Origin: Spirochaetia bacterium UBA5368
Lineage (GTDB): Bacteria; Spirochaetota; UBA4802; UBA5368
Length of the DNA: 18,574 nt
Direction: 5' to 3'
Assembly: GCA_002407865.1 (NCBI GenBank)
Contig: DHPI01000020.1
Coordinates: forward strand, 29,737 to 48,310
Positions 7,653 through 15,955 of this stretch are shown here, in pieces. Positions within the stretch are counted from its first letter, which is position 1; each line of letters starts with the position of its first letter. The position numbers were made by a program, and so were the translations under genes. A model generated the notes under the pieces. The model was not told the origin of the DNA and searched no databases. It worked only from the letters and a program-made list of their open reading frames with translations.

Positions 7653-10049
7653 TTATTTCCCGGGCACAATCGAAAGGGTATGCTTCGCGTTCTTTTGTAT
7701 CTGTTCATCGCTCAGCCACCAGTACATCTTTTCTCCGCTCATAAACGCCGGAATCTGATCGGTCTGATGCCTGTCAAAGAGCCTGCCTGTCGTGCCGCCA
7801 GGCAGCACCGCAAGCACCTTCTCGGTGTCGGCAAGGTCGGCAACCATGCGAAGCGAGGCGGTATACGCCGGATTATACGGCTCGTTGTATTTATACATCG
7901 CGCGGTACAACGTTTCCCCGGAACCATCCATCTGGTGCGACCCGCCGCCGAGCACCCCCTTCAGCGGCCCCTTGCGCATAATCGGCGATACGAATTGAAG
8001 CCTGTGCATTTTTCCCCATTTCCATTTTGCCGGATTCGATCCTTTCTCCTTCATTACAGCCAGCGCCGACATGCGGATCATGTCATTCATGTTTTCTTTT
8101 TCGGGAGTACGCACATCGTCGAACCATGCCGATTCGCCGCCAAGAATCATCGCCTCAAACCTGCTCTGCCAGAAATACCACGAGTCGAGCATGGTTTTCG
8201 CGAGATCCACGCCAAGCTCGTCCTCACACGTAAGCATAGCCAGTTTATGAAAGACCATCTGGAATACTGCCGGCGCGGGGCTTTCCTTTGAATCAACGAA
8301 ATCCCATGTTTTCAAAATCTCCGCCATCGCTTTTGTATCTTCCGATCCATCAAGCGCCGCCGCGAACACTGGCGCTATTTTCTCGGCCAGCAGGTTTTTT
8401 GCGTCACGCTGATAGGCCCAGTGATCGTCGGGCGTGGTTTTTTGTTTCGAGTGCATCAACTCCGTAAGACGCGAATACCGGTAATCCGGCGCGAAATACG
8501 ATGACACATAGTAGGGATACCCGTCGGGCACTGTGTTGTGATTGCATGTCCCGAGCCATCCCCGGCGAGGGTTGTACGACTGCGGCATTTTTTCATAGGG
8601 GATAAATCCCTTCCAGTTATCAACGCCGTCTTTCACGACAAAGGGAACTGTGCTGTCTTTTTGCGACCGAATCGGAATGCGCCCCGTCGTCTGCCAGCCG
8701 ATATTCCCCCTGTCATCGGCAAAGACAAAATTGAAACCGGCCATCGTAACTTCTTGCAGCCCCTTTCGTATGTCATCGACCGATGACGCCATTACGAGCC
8801 TGTCGATGCCGATTCCCGGACCCATGGTCTCATATGCGGAAAGACGCAGCGTGACACACTTTTCCGTTTTTAATCCCTTCAGTATGCCGGATACAACCGG
8901 ACCGCGCCGCGTCAGCTTTATTGTGACTATCTCCTCTCGATAGCCATTCGGAGATTTTTTGTCCTTTACCTTCATCGTTTCGGTAATCACACCAAACGGC
9001 AGAGAGCGCCCGCCTTCAAGATAATTGTCGGGATTCTTCGGATCGATTGTTTCGATATACAGGTCCTGTGTGTCCCCGTACGAATTCGTAATGCCATACG
9101 CGGCATGCGTCGTGCGGCAGATTATCATCCCGGGCATTCCGGGAAACGATACGCCGACCGACCTCTTCCCCGGAAGAATAATCGCCATAGGAAGCCATGG
9201 CCCGGGGAGCATACGCGCATCGAGATGCGGATCGTTTGCGACAATCGGCTTGCCGCTCGCCGAGCGTTCCGCGTTCACAGTCCAGTTGTTGCTGCCAACC
9301 GCGCAGGCAAGGTCCTTTCGCAGCAACCGCATAAGCAAGGGATCATTCGAAATTCCGGTCTCGCGTTCATTCACCGTAAGTGACGCACGCCGCGTTTCCG
9401 CCGCGCCGACGAGTTTATTGTCAGGATTGATGTTTATCGGGAATATTTCCGCGGCCTTTTCCGCGCCGAGTTTTTCTATCAGCATCTGCGCAATGATCTC
9501 GGTGGACGCATTCGCTCCCGTATTCCAGCCCATGTAATACAGAATGGCGAGAACATCCTCAACAGCCCAGAGCCCCGGTTTTATCCCCGCCAGTTTAAAT
9601 TCAAGGTGCAGCGTTGATCCGCCGTTTCGGATATATTCATTGATGCCATCGACATACGCCTGCACCAGCACCTTCGTGTGCGGATTCAGGAGCGCCGCGT
9701 GCTTTTTCGCGTTACGGTAAAATCCAAGCGTGCGCATCTCAATATCCGACGCTTTCCCCGCTTCGCCCGCAAGCTCGCAGATACACCCTTCGGAAAAGAG
9801 CTTCGTCAGCTCCATCTGGAACAGCCGCTCCTGCGCGGTAACATATCCCTGCGCGCAAAATGCGTCACGCATCTTCTGCGCATAAATATACGGCATCCCC
9901 TTTTCATCGCGAACAACCTTCACCGGCGCATCGAGGCCCCTCAACACAATCTCTCCGTCACGCGCAAATTTGTTCGCAGTGCGCACAAAAAGACCGCCGG
10001 CCAGCACAAGGAAAAAAATCACTGCAACCGCCCCTTTCAGCCATTTCAT
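7653..10049 (-). CDS. Penicillin acylase-family Ntn hydrolase (S45), membrane-anchored or exported
   Basis: This 798-residue protein belongs to the penicillin amidase family, whose precursors self-cleave to expose an N-terminal serine and hydrolyse amide bonds of acylated substrates such as penicillins or acyl-homoserine lactones. An N-terminal hydrophobic segment (about residues 5-22) would act as signal or anchor. The alpha-chain signature is LDAPVKVVRDEKGMPYIYA, then GYVTAQERLFQME. The predicted nucleophile is S253 at the start of the beta chain, in AVGSNNWTVNA. Other family marks are ANDPHL and PGMPGMI. The ATG at 10049 has GGAGGG 7 nt upstream; the open frame extends to 10124, but those 25 codons lack a ribosome site and precede the signal segment. 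The substrate cannot be predicted. The gene follows the M15 peptidase by 129 nt, so cotranscription is uncertain. Confidence 0.93.
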   Translation of the reverse strand: MKWLKGAVAVIFFLVLAGGLFVRTANKFARDGEIVLRGLDAPVKVVRDEKGMPYIYAQKMRDAFCAQGYVTAQERLFQMELTKLFSEGCICELAGEAGKASDIEMRTLGFYRNAKKHAALLNPHTKVLVQAYVDGINEYIRNGGSTLHLEFKLAGIKPGLWAVEDVLAILYYMGWNTGANASTEIIAQMLIEKLGAEKAAEIFPININPDNKLVGAAETRRASLTVNERETGISNDPLLMRLLRKDLACAVGSNNWTVNAERSASGKPIVANDPHLDARMLPGPWLPMAIILPGKRSVGVSFPGMPGMIICRTTHAAYGITNSYGDTQDLYIETIDPKNPDNYLEGGRSLPFGVITETMKVKDKKSPNGYREEIVTIKLTRRGPVVSGILKGLKTEKCVTLRLSAYETMGPGIGIDRLVMASSVDDIRKGLQEVTMAGFNFVFADDRGNIGWQTTGRIPIRSQKDSTVPFVVKDGVDNWKGFIPYEKMPQSYNPRRGWLGTCNHNTVPDGYPYYVSSYFAPDYRYSRLTELMHSKQKTTPDDHWAYQRDAKNLLAEKIAPVFAAALDGSEDTKAMAEILKTWDFVDSKESPAPAVFQMVFHKLAMLTCEDELGVDLAKTMLDSWYFWQSRFEAMILGGESAWFDDVRTPEKENMNDMIRMSALAVMKEKGSNPAKWKWGKMHRLQFVSPIMRKGPLKGVLGGGSHQMDGSGETLYRAMYKYNEPYNPAYTASLRMVADLADTEKVLAVLPGGTTGRLFDRHQTDQIPAFMSGEKMYWWLSDEQIQKNAKHTLSIVPGK

Positions 10050-10093
10050 GCCATATCCCTCCATAATTAGATTCAGCATCCAAAACAGACGCG

Positions 10094-10120
10094 GAATGCT
10101 TATGAATGCTACGCGTGCAC
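10094..10120. repeat. Short direct repeats and palindrome in the acylase leader
   Basis: GAATGCT occurs at 10094-10100 and again at 10104-10110, exactly 10 bp apart. The self-complementary GCGTGCACGC follows at about 10112-10121. These lie 45 to 75 bp before the acylase start, in a 129-nt gap (10050-10178) that otherwise shows only the ribosome site and AT-rich patches. One-turn spacing of direct repeats can mark a regulator site, but with 7-bp units chance is a fair alternative. Confidence 0.25.
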
Positions 10121-10178
10121 GCATATATCATCGAGCACACACCACAGTATTTTCTATATATTTTCTTCTGCTCGCGCG

Positions 10179-10970
10179 TTACCTGCAATCTTTATCAACG
10201 CTTTCCACATACAGCGGTGCAAGGCCCGCCGCATGCTCCACGCCCGCGAAGCGGATACCAGACAAAAACGCAGCCCTGTCGCTCCCATACGCGTTAAGCC
10301 ATTCCCTGGTCAACTGCCGCGCGAGCGGCGTAAACGACCAGTGCCATTTTTCCTCGGCATAGCCGGACTTTCGCCCGCGGGTATACGGCTGGCAGAATCC
10401 GTAACGGCCGGCGTTCTTCGCAAGCCATGAATACAAGGCGGCGCCCTCTCCGGATTCATAATAGCCGTTCGTCAATTCATTGATATCAAAGTCGGTGCCC
10501 CAGTGATGACGCGATGTTCCAGGCATGGATGAGTACCGCAGAATCAGTTTCGCACGCTCCAGGGGTCCGGCAACGGCTTTGCCGGACCGGATCCCGTTTA
10601 TGGGCGTCACTCCGTTCCATTTGTTTTCCCAGATATGTTTCTGCAACGCAAAATTCCGCGTGCTGCTCCGCACGTAAAACGTAATATCGGGATGCTCTTT
10701 TTTCAATTGCCGGTACATCCGCCCGAGCGCCTCCGCAGCCTCCCGCCGCAGATACTGCCTGCCGTTACGTACCGGAAGCCCCAGACTTTCCAGGTCTACA
10801 AATGCGTCATTCGACGCGGGATCGAACCTGCCTGTAAGATACAGCTCCTTATCGATTCCCGTGTAGAGCGCCGCGCTGCTCTCGCCGGCGCCGGGGGCGC
10901 ATGCCGCGCAGAAAGAAAAAACCAGGCAGCCGGCGAACAGAAACGGTATGATTCTCGTGAGGCGCTTCAT
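10179..10970 (-). CDS. M15B/VanY-type D-alanyl-D-alanine carboxypeptidase-like metallopeptidase, probable lipoprotein
   Basis: This 263-residue protein is a zinc peptidase of the VanY/M15B type, which trims D-Ala ends or cross-links of peptidoglycan peptides in the periplasm. The zinc site is clear: SRHHWGTDFD at residues 153-162 fits SxHxxGxxxD (ligands H155 and D162), and EKWHW supplies the third ligand H210. The N-terminus (MKRLTRIIPFLFAGCLVFSF, then CAAC) is a basic, hydrophobic export signal ending in a relaxed lipobox, so C24 is probably lipidated. The ATG at 10970 is chosen from this signal although no good ribosome site precedes it. In-frame ATGs at 11000 and 11069 overlap the upstream gene and add non-signal sequence. 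Start spacing from the ChaN-like gene is 13 nt, which suggests coupling. Confidence 0.88.
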   Translation of the reverse strand: MKRLTRIIPFLFAGCLVFSFCAACAPGAGESSAALYTGIDKELYLTGRFDPASNDAFVDLESLGLPVRNGRQYLRREAAEALGRMYRQLKKEHPDITFYVRSSTRNFALQKHIWENKWNGVTPINGIRSGKAVAGPLERAKLILRYSSMPGTSRHHWGTDFDINELTNGYYESGEGAALYSWLAKNAGRYGFCQPYTRGRKSGYAEEKWHWSFTPLARQLTREWLNAYGSDRAAFLSGIRFAGVEHAAGLAPLYVESVDKDCR

Positions 10971-10983
10971 GACAGTACAATCA

Positions 10984-11967
10984 TCAGTGAGTATTTTCAT
11001 GCGTCGATTCAAGCTCTGTAACGTGCAGGTAATCGGCGACCGGCACCGTGAGATAGCGAAGATCGTCATGGGTAATTGCGATATCCCGAGCCATCATTCG
11101 TTCACGCTGTCTCAATCGAAGGTCGCCGCTTCCCGAAAGGAGTACAATCCGGTCGCGCACGGCCGGGATCCGCCGCTTCAGCCGGGAGGGAACGCCAAGT
11201 CCATACGAAAAATGCATCGATCCCCCCAGCACAACAATAGTGCGGCCGACGCCGGCATCCCTCTCCCCCGTGATATAACGGGCCAGAGTATGCGCCATTG
11301 TTTCATCGCGCACTACCTGCGCCTCGTACACACTCTGAAGTTTTTCCGAATCTAAAAAAGCATGCACCTGCAGTTTTGCATGCAGCAGTTTTTTATACAT
11401 GACATTGTTCAATTCCATGTCCTGAGGCAGCTCCGTTTGTTCCTGTTGCGTCAGTCCCGCGATCCCCGAGCGGGCAACGGCGCGCACGGTTTCTGCGCGT
11501 GCGTTGAGCGGAAGCAGCACGCCGCCAGAATCGCGAACCGCTTCAACAATTTCACGGTAATCGGCGTAATTGCTCCAGCGGTTCGCCCAGTCGGTATTTT
11601 TCGCCAGCGTGTCGAAATCTATCTCGCCGCTGCTGTACCGGTCGGCTTCGTGCCGGTAACACGACTCCATCTGCTCCAGGGCGAGAACAACACGCCGCCC
11701 CTTCGATGCAATGCTTTTTATAATATGAAGCTGCATCTCATGATGCCGCTTCACGGTATGCAGCTCTCCTATGTACACAACGTCGGCAGCGGCACAATCG
11801 CTCAGCATGTCATCGTACGAGAGAGGCTCGCCCCTGTAGACATCGACCCACATCACGCAACGTTGCACGCCGGGCTTCCTTCCTTCGGCGCGCACCGTCG
11901 CCGCGGCCAGTATCGCACACACCGCGCACGCAATCACGGCAATGTGCGGACGAGTTGTTTTTTTCAT
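10984..11967 (-). CDS. ChaN-like (DUF399/Tiki-superfamily) exported protein
   Basis: The protein has 327 residues from this start and resembles ChaN, a haem-binding envelope lipoprotein known from Campylobacter. Family marks are VVYIGELHTVKRHHEMQL (the GExH element), VVLALEQME, a middle NADWANRW-type region ending in LLPLNA, and the C-terminal VVLGGSMHFSYGLGVPSRL. The role would be haem or iron handling, or possibly hydrolysis, since related EreA and TIKI enzymes share the fold. A signal peptide is visible (MKKTTRPHIAVIACAVCAIL, cleaved after ATVRA). VIAC weakly resembles a lipobox, but the hydrophobic core before it is very short. An in-frame ATG at 11997 overlaps the preceding stop (ATGA, 11994-11997) and could be the real, coupled start, adding 10 residues; 11967 is preferred for the signal peptide. 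Confidence 0.84.
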   Translation of the reverse strand: MKKTTRPHIAVIACAVCAILAAATVRAEGRKPGVQRCVMWVDVYRGEPLSYDDMLSDCAAADVVYIGELHTVKRHHEMQLHIIKSIASKGRRVVLALEQMESCYRHEADRYSSGEIDFDTLAKNTDWANRWSNYADYREIVEAVRDSGGVLLPLNARAETVRAVARSGIAGLTQQEQTELPQDMELNNVMYKKLLHAKLQVHAFLDSEKLQSVYEAQVVRDETMAHTLARYITGERDAGVGRTIVVLGGSMHFSYGLGVPSRLKRRIPAVRDRIVLLSGSGDLRLRQRERMMARDIAITHDDLRYLTVPVADYLHVTELESTHENTH

Positions 11968-11993
11968 GGCGCTATTCCCGTTCACTGAAACAT

Positions 11994-12590
11994 TCATTTT
12001 TTCTTATTCAACCGGATGATTTTGCACTGCACAACAAGTGTGTTTTCCGTCGCGTTGTACTTGTAAGCGGGACCGTCGCCGTAGGCGAACGGTATTATCG
12101 TAATTTCGCCTTCAAAATCCTCATCAGACGCCACACCCGCAAGCATTGCCGCCACGGATGAATCCGTATAATCTTCTTTTTGTATACCGACAAGGTGATC
12201 GCCATCCGTATGCAATTTGAATTTTAAGAGCGGAAAATATGCCTTTCCTTTTCCCGGGACGTCGCGATAGAATTCCCGCCCCTTATAACACGCAAGCATG
12301 ACTTCGTTGGCGCCACATTCTTTCGTTTTTACAAATCCACACGCGCTGTCGCCGGTGATGCGGCGCCCAACCATGAATTCTTTGCTTAAAATCGCGAAGG
12401 CCTTCCGGCGATCCTGCGTAACACACAGGGGGCATGTCTCAACCGTGCTGTCGGCGAGAAGCTTAAACGCCGCCCATGGAATCTCGAACGATGCATCCTG
12501 CGCATGCGTCGCCATGCCGCATACGATAATAATCGCCGCCAATGGCAGCAGAATTTCGGGTATCCGCATCAATCGTGTGTGCCACATCAT
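11994..12590 (-). CDS. Exported cysteine-rich protein of unknown family
   Basis: I do not recognise this 198-residue protein. A signal peptide is evident (basic start MMWHTRLMRIPEILLPLAAI, hydrophobic to about residue 27, cleavage likely after THA at 30). The mature part has six cysteines: a CPLC pair at 53-56, then C84, C92, C101 and C189. The spacing suggests disulfides or metal binding, not a haem site, because there is no CxxCH. The tail after about 160 looks beta-rich (GEITIIPFAYG, TLVVQCKIIRL) and ends in lysines. The ATG at 12590 has a run of six G (12598-12603) 7 nt upstream; the frame is open to 12641. It sits between the DUF4105 gene (52 nt upstream) and the ChaN-like gene (overlapping or 26 nt), so it is part of the same unit. 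Confidence 0.8.
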   Translation of the reverse strand: MMWHTRLMRIPEILLPLAAIIIVCGMATHAQDASFEIPWAAFKLLADSTVETCPLCVTQDRRKAFAILSKEFMVGRRITGDSACGFVKTKECGANEVMLACYKGREFYRDVPGKGKAYFPLLKFKLHTDGDHLVGIQKEDYTDSSVAAMLAGVASDEDFEGEITIIPFAYGDGPAYKYNATENTLVVQCKIIRLNKKK

Positions 12591-12642
12591 TTTTATTCCC
12601 CCCTGCCACTGCGAATATGCTTCATCCGTACGACCCTGCACA

Positions 12643-14607
12643 TCAGAAAAAATGAGTCACGCTGAGTATTACGCTATCCCTGTGATAGCCCTTGCGAAAA
12701 TGCGAATCGAAAATATATGTTCTGCCAGCCTCAAGAATAATCGAATTGTTTGTCGTCAGGCGGAATCCCTGCGCCGCCGTCAGGATAAGCTCGTTGCGCC
12801 CATCGCCGAACACATAATAGACGTTCCGCGCAAACACATGCGCTTTCCAGAAGCGCGTGATATTCTTTATTATGCCCGTCGATGCGCCAACACCCGCAGC
12901 GTATGTATCATCGAGCCACTTCCCGGCATCAAGCTCCGTTTCCATCATAATATAGAAAAGGCCGGTAAAATCGCTTGCATACGCAAGACCGCCTCCCGGA
13001 TTGATTTTATATATAAGGATGTCATTCCCGCTTTTCGCGTATTTTCTCTCGAATCCCGTCATGATTTTCCATGAGATCGGCGAAAAAAACCTGTCACGCG
13101 GGGAAAACGAAACAATATCGATGATATCGAAATTTTGCAACGCAATCCTTTGTTCTTCCGGATAATAGCGTATATTCACGTTTGTAAAAACGATCTGCCC
13201 ACCCTCGATATACCCATCGTCATGATCGATAAGCGTATGGTACGCCGGCCTGTATCTGATCTCGGCAAACGCGCACCCGTCTTCCATGCCCGCACCAAGC
13301 GCCACCCTGTTCGAAAGGTGACCTGCGTCCGGCGGAACCGGCGCTGAAATATTATACCCGCTCGCTTCCGGATTTCCAAGGCCGCTGCGCACCCTCAGTG
13401 TCGAAAGAAACAGGGGGACATACTGCTCCTTCGTCATATGCTCCTTCGAATAACGATACTTCGCATAGTCGCTCACGAGATCGCATATTCTGATTTTCTC
13501 TTCCTGTGGAATATCCATGCTCAGAACCGCCTCCGGCGGCAGTTTCCCCCGGACAATCGACAGCGCCAGCTTCTGGCTCCGTTCCGGAAGCAGCGAGGCA
13601 ATATGCCGAATGGTCGTGGTCTTCGACGGCCGGTATGCAGCTGATTGTACAAGGTCGCTGTTTTTTACACTGCGGATCGTGTCGATGGGGATCACCCAGA
13701 AATCAAGCTTCGATAAAAACTCGTCGGTCAGGCAAAGAGACGGTCGCGCGACATCGAGAAGAAAAAGCAGATTATACGAGCAATTCTCATCAAAAAAATA
13801 ATAGTCTGAATAGATATTGTCCAGCTCGGCGATATGCATCATCATCCGGAAGACTTCTTCTTCCGACAGATTCAGCGTATATTCCCAGATGTCCCGCTGG
13901 CTGAAATCGCTGTATTCCTGCACCTTTGCATAATATGGAAGCAGTGAAAAATACCCTTTGTATAATCCGAAGATGCCTTTCACCGCGAAAATCGGACCGA
14001 ATGTTTCCGTCGTCACCGCTGAATAGTTGATCGCATGCGACAGCAGTTTGCTCCCATTTTCCGTTTCAATTGTCACCAGCGTGTGCCCAAACATCGACGC
14101 GGGGCTGTTGATATGCGACGTCGGGAAGATGAGCACGGCGGTCTTCGGCCTGATTTTTTCCATCAGATCGTCAAAACGACCGCAGGTTGCCCGGGGGAGA
14201 CGCGATTCATCAATGTGCAGCTTTTCTTTTAACCAGGCGTACCGCGCAACAAACCGGCACACCGCCAGCTTCGTTTCGTCATCGTCCTCCTGGAAGAGGG
14301 CGCGGATGGTGGCCTCCATTTCGGATTTCGGATTTTTTTTGCCATCCTCCGCAAGAAAAAATTTTGGGTCGTCGATAAGACTTCTGGTGGAAAATCCCGA
14401 CTTTTTATAATGAACCAGCGTATGCCAGTATTTATCGTCGTACAGGTGAGCGGCATTCGCGGATTCGACAAGCCCGCGCACATATTCCTCGTCGGCCGCC
14501 ACCAAAGCGCCCGGCGCGGCAGACGCAAGCGACCCAATCACACATACCATTAATAAAAAAAGAGATATGGCCGCTACGCGTCCATATCTCCTGAATCGTG
14601 CTTTCAA
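12643..14607 (-). CDS. DUF4105 (Lnb N-terminal-like) envelope protein with barrel-like C-terminal half
   Basis: The 654-residue exported protein starts at TTG, with AAGGA 8 nt upstream and a signal peptide to about A30. The DUF4105 region is at about 110-300. It shows the CRFVARYAWL motif, H175 in SPASMFGHTLV, H191, and C276 in FFDENCSYNL. A histidine followed later by an NC-containing helix recalls circularly permuted papain-fold enzymes such as LRAT and YiiX. DUF4105 is the domain of Lnb, described, as I recall, as a lipoprotein N-acyltransferase in Bacteroides. The segment from about 410 to 654 is rich in alternating aromatic strands and ends in THFF, the C-terminal phenylalanine typical of outer-membrane barrels. 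It follows the DUF3015 gene by 22 nt. Acyltransferase activity here is inference. Confidence 0.87.
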   Translation of the reverse strand: MKARFRRYGRVAAISLFLLMVCVIGSLASAAPGALVAADEEYVRGLVESANAAHLYDDKYWHTLVHYKKSGFSTRSLIDDPKFFLAEDGKKNPKSEMEATIRALFQEDDDETKLAVCRFVARYAWLKEKLHIDESRLPRATCGRFDDLMEKIRPKTAVLIFPTSHINSPASMFGHTLVTIETENGSKLLSHAINYSAVTTETFGPIFAVKGIFGLYKGYFSLLPYYAKVQEYSDFSQRDIWEYTLNLSEEEVFRMMMHIAELDNIYSDYYFFDENCSYNLLFLLDVARPSLCLTDEFLSKLDFWVIPIDTIRSVKNSDLVQSAAYRPSKTTTIRHIASLLPERSQKLALSIVRGKLPPEAVLSMDIPQEEKIRICDLVSDYAKYRYSKEHMTKEQYVPLFLSTLRVRSGLGNPEASGYNISAPVPPDAGHLSNRVALGAGMEDGCAFAEIRYRPAYHTLIDHDDGYIEGGQIVFTNVNIRYYPEEQRIALQNFDIIDIVSFSPRDRFFSPISWKIMTGFERKYAKSGNDILIYKINPGGGLAYASDFTGLFYIMMETELDAGKWLDDTYAAGVGASTGIIKNITRFWKAHVFARNVYYVFGDGRNELILTAAQGFRLTTNNSIILEAGRTYIFDSHFRKGYHRDSVILSVTHFF

Positions 14608-14629
14608 TGAAAAATATCCTTCTGCCGAT

Positions 14630-15097
14630 TTAGCTGGATTTCAGCACGGATTCAATATTCTTCACGACCTCGACATTCGTCACGTTGTTCGAGGTATAAA
14701 TCTTCGAAAAATTCGACTGCAGTTTGCTGTTGAACGCCGAGCGGTCGTTATCCTTCACGTCGAGCAGAATCGCCAGCGTATTGAGATATTCGCCATTCCC
14801 CTGCGCAATGTCTTTCGCGAGATTGTCCATGTTCTCGGCAACATATCTGTTTACCTGCTCGTTGGAAACGATGCCCCTGAATTGCGAGCAATTCAGCGTT
14901 CCGGATGTAATGCCAAACGTCTGGTTGCCGAAAATACCATTTGTCGTAATGGCCGACAACTGTGAAACAAGGCCATCCTTGCCGTTGAAAATAATTGAAC
15001 CGACGCCGCATCCGGTATTGCTCTGGCTTGCGAAAGCAACCGTTCCAAAGCACGCAATCGCCGCGATTAAAACAAATACTATCGCTCCTCTCTTCAT
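14630..15097 (-). CDS. DUF3015 family periplasmic protein
   Basis: This 155-residue protein matches DUF3015, a small periplasmic family without known function. The signal peptide runs to about A23 (cleavage AFA/SQS). The hallmark block follows: C30 in NTGCGVGSIIFNGKDG, then SAITTNGIFGNQTFGITSGT and C70 in LNCSQF. The two cysteines could form one disulfide. The C-terminal half is helical and polar (NRYVAENMDNLAKDIAQGNG). A strong GGAGG (15104-15108) lies 6 nt before the ATG and a sigma-70-like promoter lies further upstream, so this is the first gene of the envelope cluster. The DUF4105 gene follows after 22 nt. I believe the two families are often adjacent in proteobacteria, but that is memory and was not checked. 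Confidence 0.92.
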   Translation of the reverse strand: MKRGAIVFVLIAAIACFGTVAFASQSNTGCGVGSIIFNGKDGLVSQLSAITTNGIFGNQTFGITSGTLNCSQFRGIVSNEQVNRYVAENMDNLAKDIAQGNGEYLNTLAILLDVKDNDRSAFNSKLQSNFSKIYTSNNVTNVEVVKNIESVLKSS

Positions 15098-15160
15098 GTA
15101 AAACCTCCGTCCATATTTTTGATTTTAAAATAAAAAATCTCTCTTTTATGTGAGAACCAC

Positions 15161-15188
15161 ATTGTACATTAAAAATGTTAAAAGTCAA
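15161..15188 (-). promoter_or_regulatory. Sigma-70-like promoter for the DUF3015-led envelope cluster
   Basis: On the - strand a TTGACT -35 element (15188-15183) and a TACAAT -10 element (15166-15161) are separated by 16 bp of AT-rich sequence. Each differs from consensus at one base. Transcription would begin near 15154 and leave a leader of about 55 nt containing the GGAGG site. The rest of the 162-nt gap to nrdG shows no clear terminator for the nrd genes, so read-through is possible. Confidence 0.55.
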
Positions 15189-15259
15189 CAAAATTCCAGC
15201 GCAATTTCATACCCTCCACGCATGTACCAGCATTTGGGCAAGAGAGACCTTGATTGCTC

Positions 15260-15955
15260 TTACAGTCCCCGAATCTCACATATGCGAGCGAAGGTTTCGA
15301 TGTATTTCTTAAATTCGTAAAGCGTTGCCGCGGGATACGGCGTATAGTGATTGAACGATTCGTCAAGCGTGACCGTATTGACGAACTGTTGAAGGTAGTA
15401 CCTGTCAACCTGCCCGATGGCTCGTTTAATCCCCGCAAAATCCTGAAGCGTAACATAATCGGGGATGCACGTGGTCCGCATCTCATACTCGATACCCGAA
15501 TCGCGCACAATGTTCACCGTCTCGACAATCCGCTGAAAATCGACCGGCTTTCCCGTGAGAAACAGATATTTTTCAGGCGATGTCTTGATATCGATTGCAA
15601 CATAGTCCACCAGACCGTGATCGACAAGCCTGCGTATCACGCCGGGATTCAGGCCGTTTGTATCGATCTTCACCGACAGAGACAGACTTTTCACAGAAAG
15701 TATAAACCGGTCGATATTACGCGCCAGAGTCGGCTCCCCGCCGGATATTGTGATTCCGTCGATCAGCTTCCTTCTTTTTTGAATAAACGAAAGGGCGTCA
15801 TCATTGCTGTACGACTGCAGATTGCAGCTATTGCACGCGAGATCGGGATTGTGGCAATAGCCGCATCGCAGATTGCATCCGCCGGTAAAAATTACAGAGC
15901 TGATTTTCCCGGGATAATCAATGAGCGAGGTCTTGTGAATTCCCTTTATATTCAT
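15260..15955 (-). CDS. nrdG: Anaerobic ribonucleotide reductase activating protein (radical SAM)
   Basis: This 231-residue radical SAM enzyme uses S-adenosylmethionine and a 4Fe-4S cluster to install the glycyl radical on class III ribonucleotide reductase. The cluster motif CNLRCGYC is at residues 27-34 (C27, C31, C34), preceded by TSLIDYPGKISSVIFTGG. The SAM-binding GGE is seen in ITISGGEPTL. A second pair, C41 and C44, lies just after the motif. The ATG at 15955 starts at the conserved MNIKGIHKTSLIDYPG with GGAAG upstream. The frame is open to 16006, but that extension lies within the small glycyl-radical gene. The coding region overlaps that gene by 38 nt, which suggests coupled translation of activase and radical subunit. 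Confidence 0.93.
   Translation of the reverse strand: MNIKGIHKTSLIDYPGKISSVIFTGGCNLRCGYCHNPDLACNSCNLQSYSNDDALSFIQKRRKLIDGITISGGEPTLARNIDRFILSVKSLSLSVKIDTNGLNPGVIRRLVDHGLVDYVAIDIKTSPEKYLFLTGKPVDFQRIVETVNIVRDSGIEYEMRTTCIPDYVTLQDFAGIKRAIGQVDRYYLQQFVNTVTLDESFNHYTPYPAATLYEFKKYIETFARICEIRGL

Noticed and set aside
7584..8291. A 235-codon open frame on the + strand opposite the acylase gene
   Set aside because: It is antisense to a clear family protein, and its product has shadow-like composition rich in His and Arg. It is an artefact of biased third positions.
12298..13074. A 258-codon + strand open frame across the unknown protein and the end of the DUF4105 gene
   Set aside because: It spans two real genes in antisense and shows no signal, domain or ribosome site.
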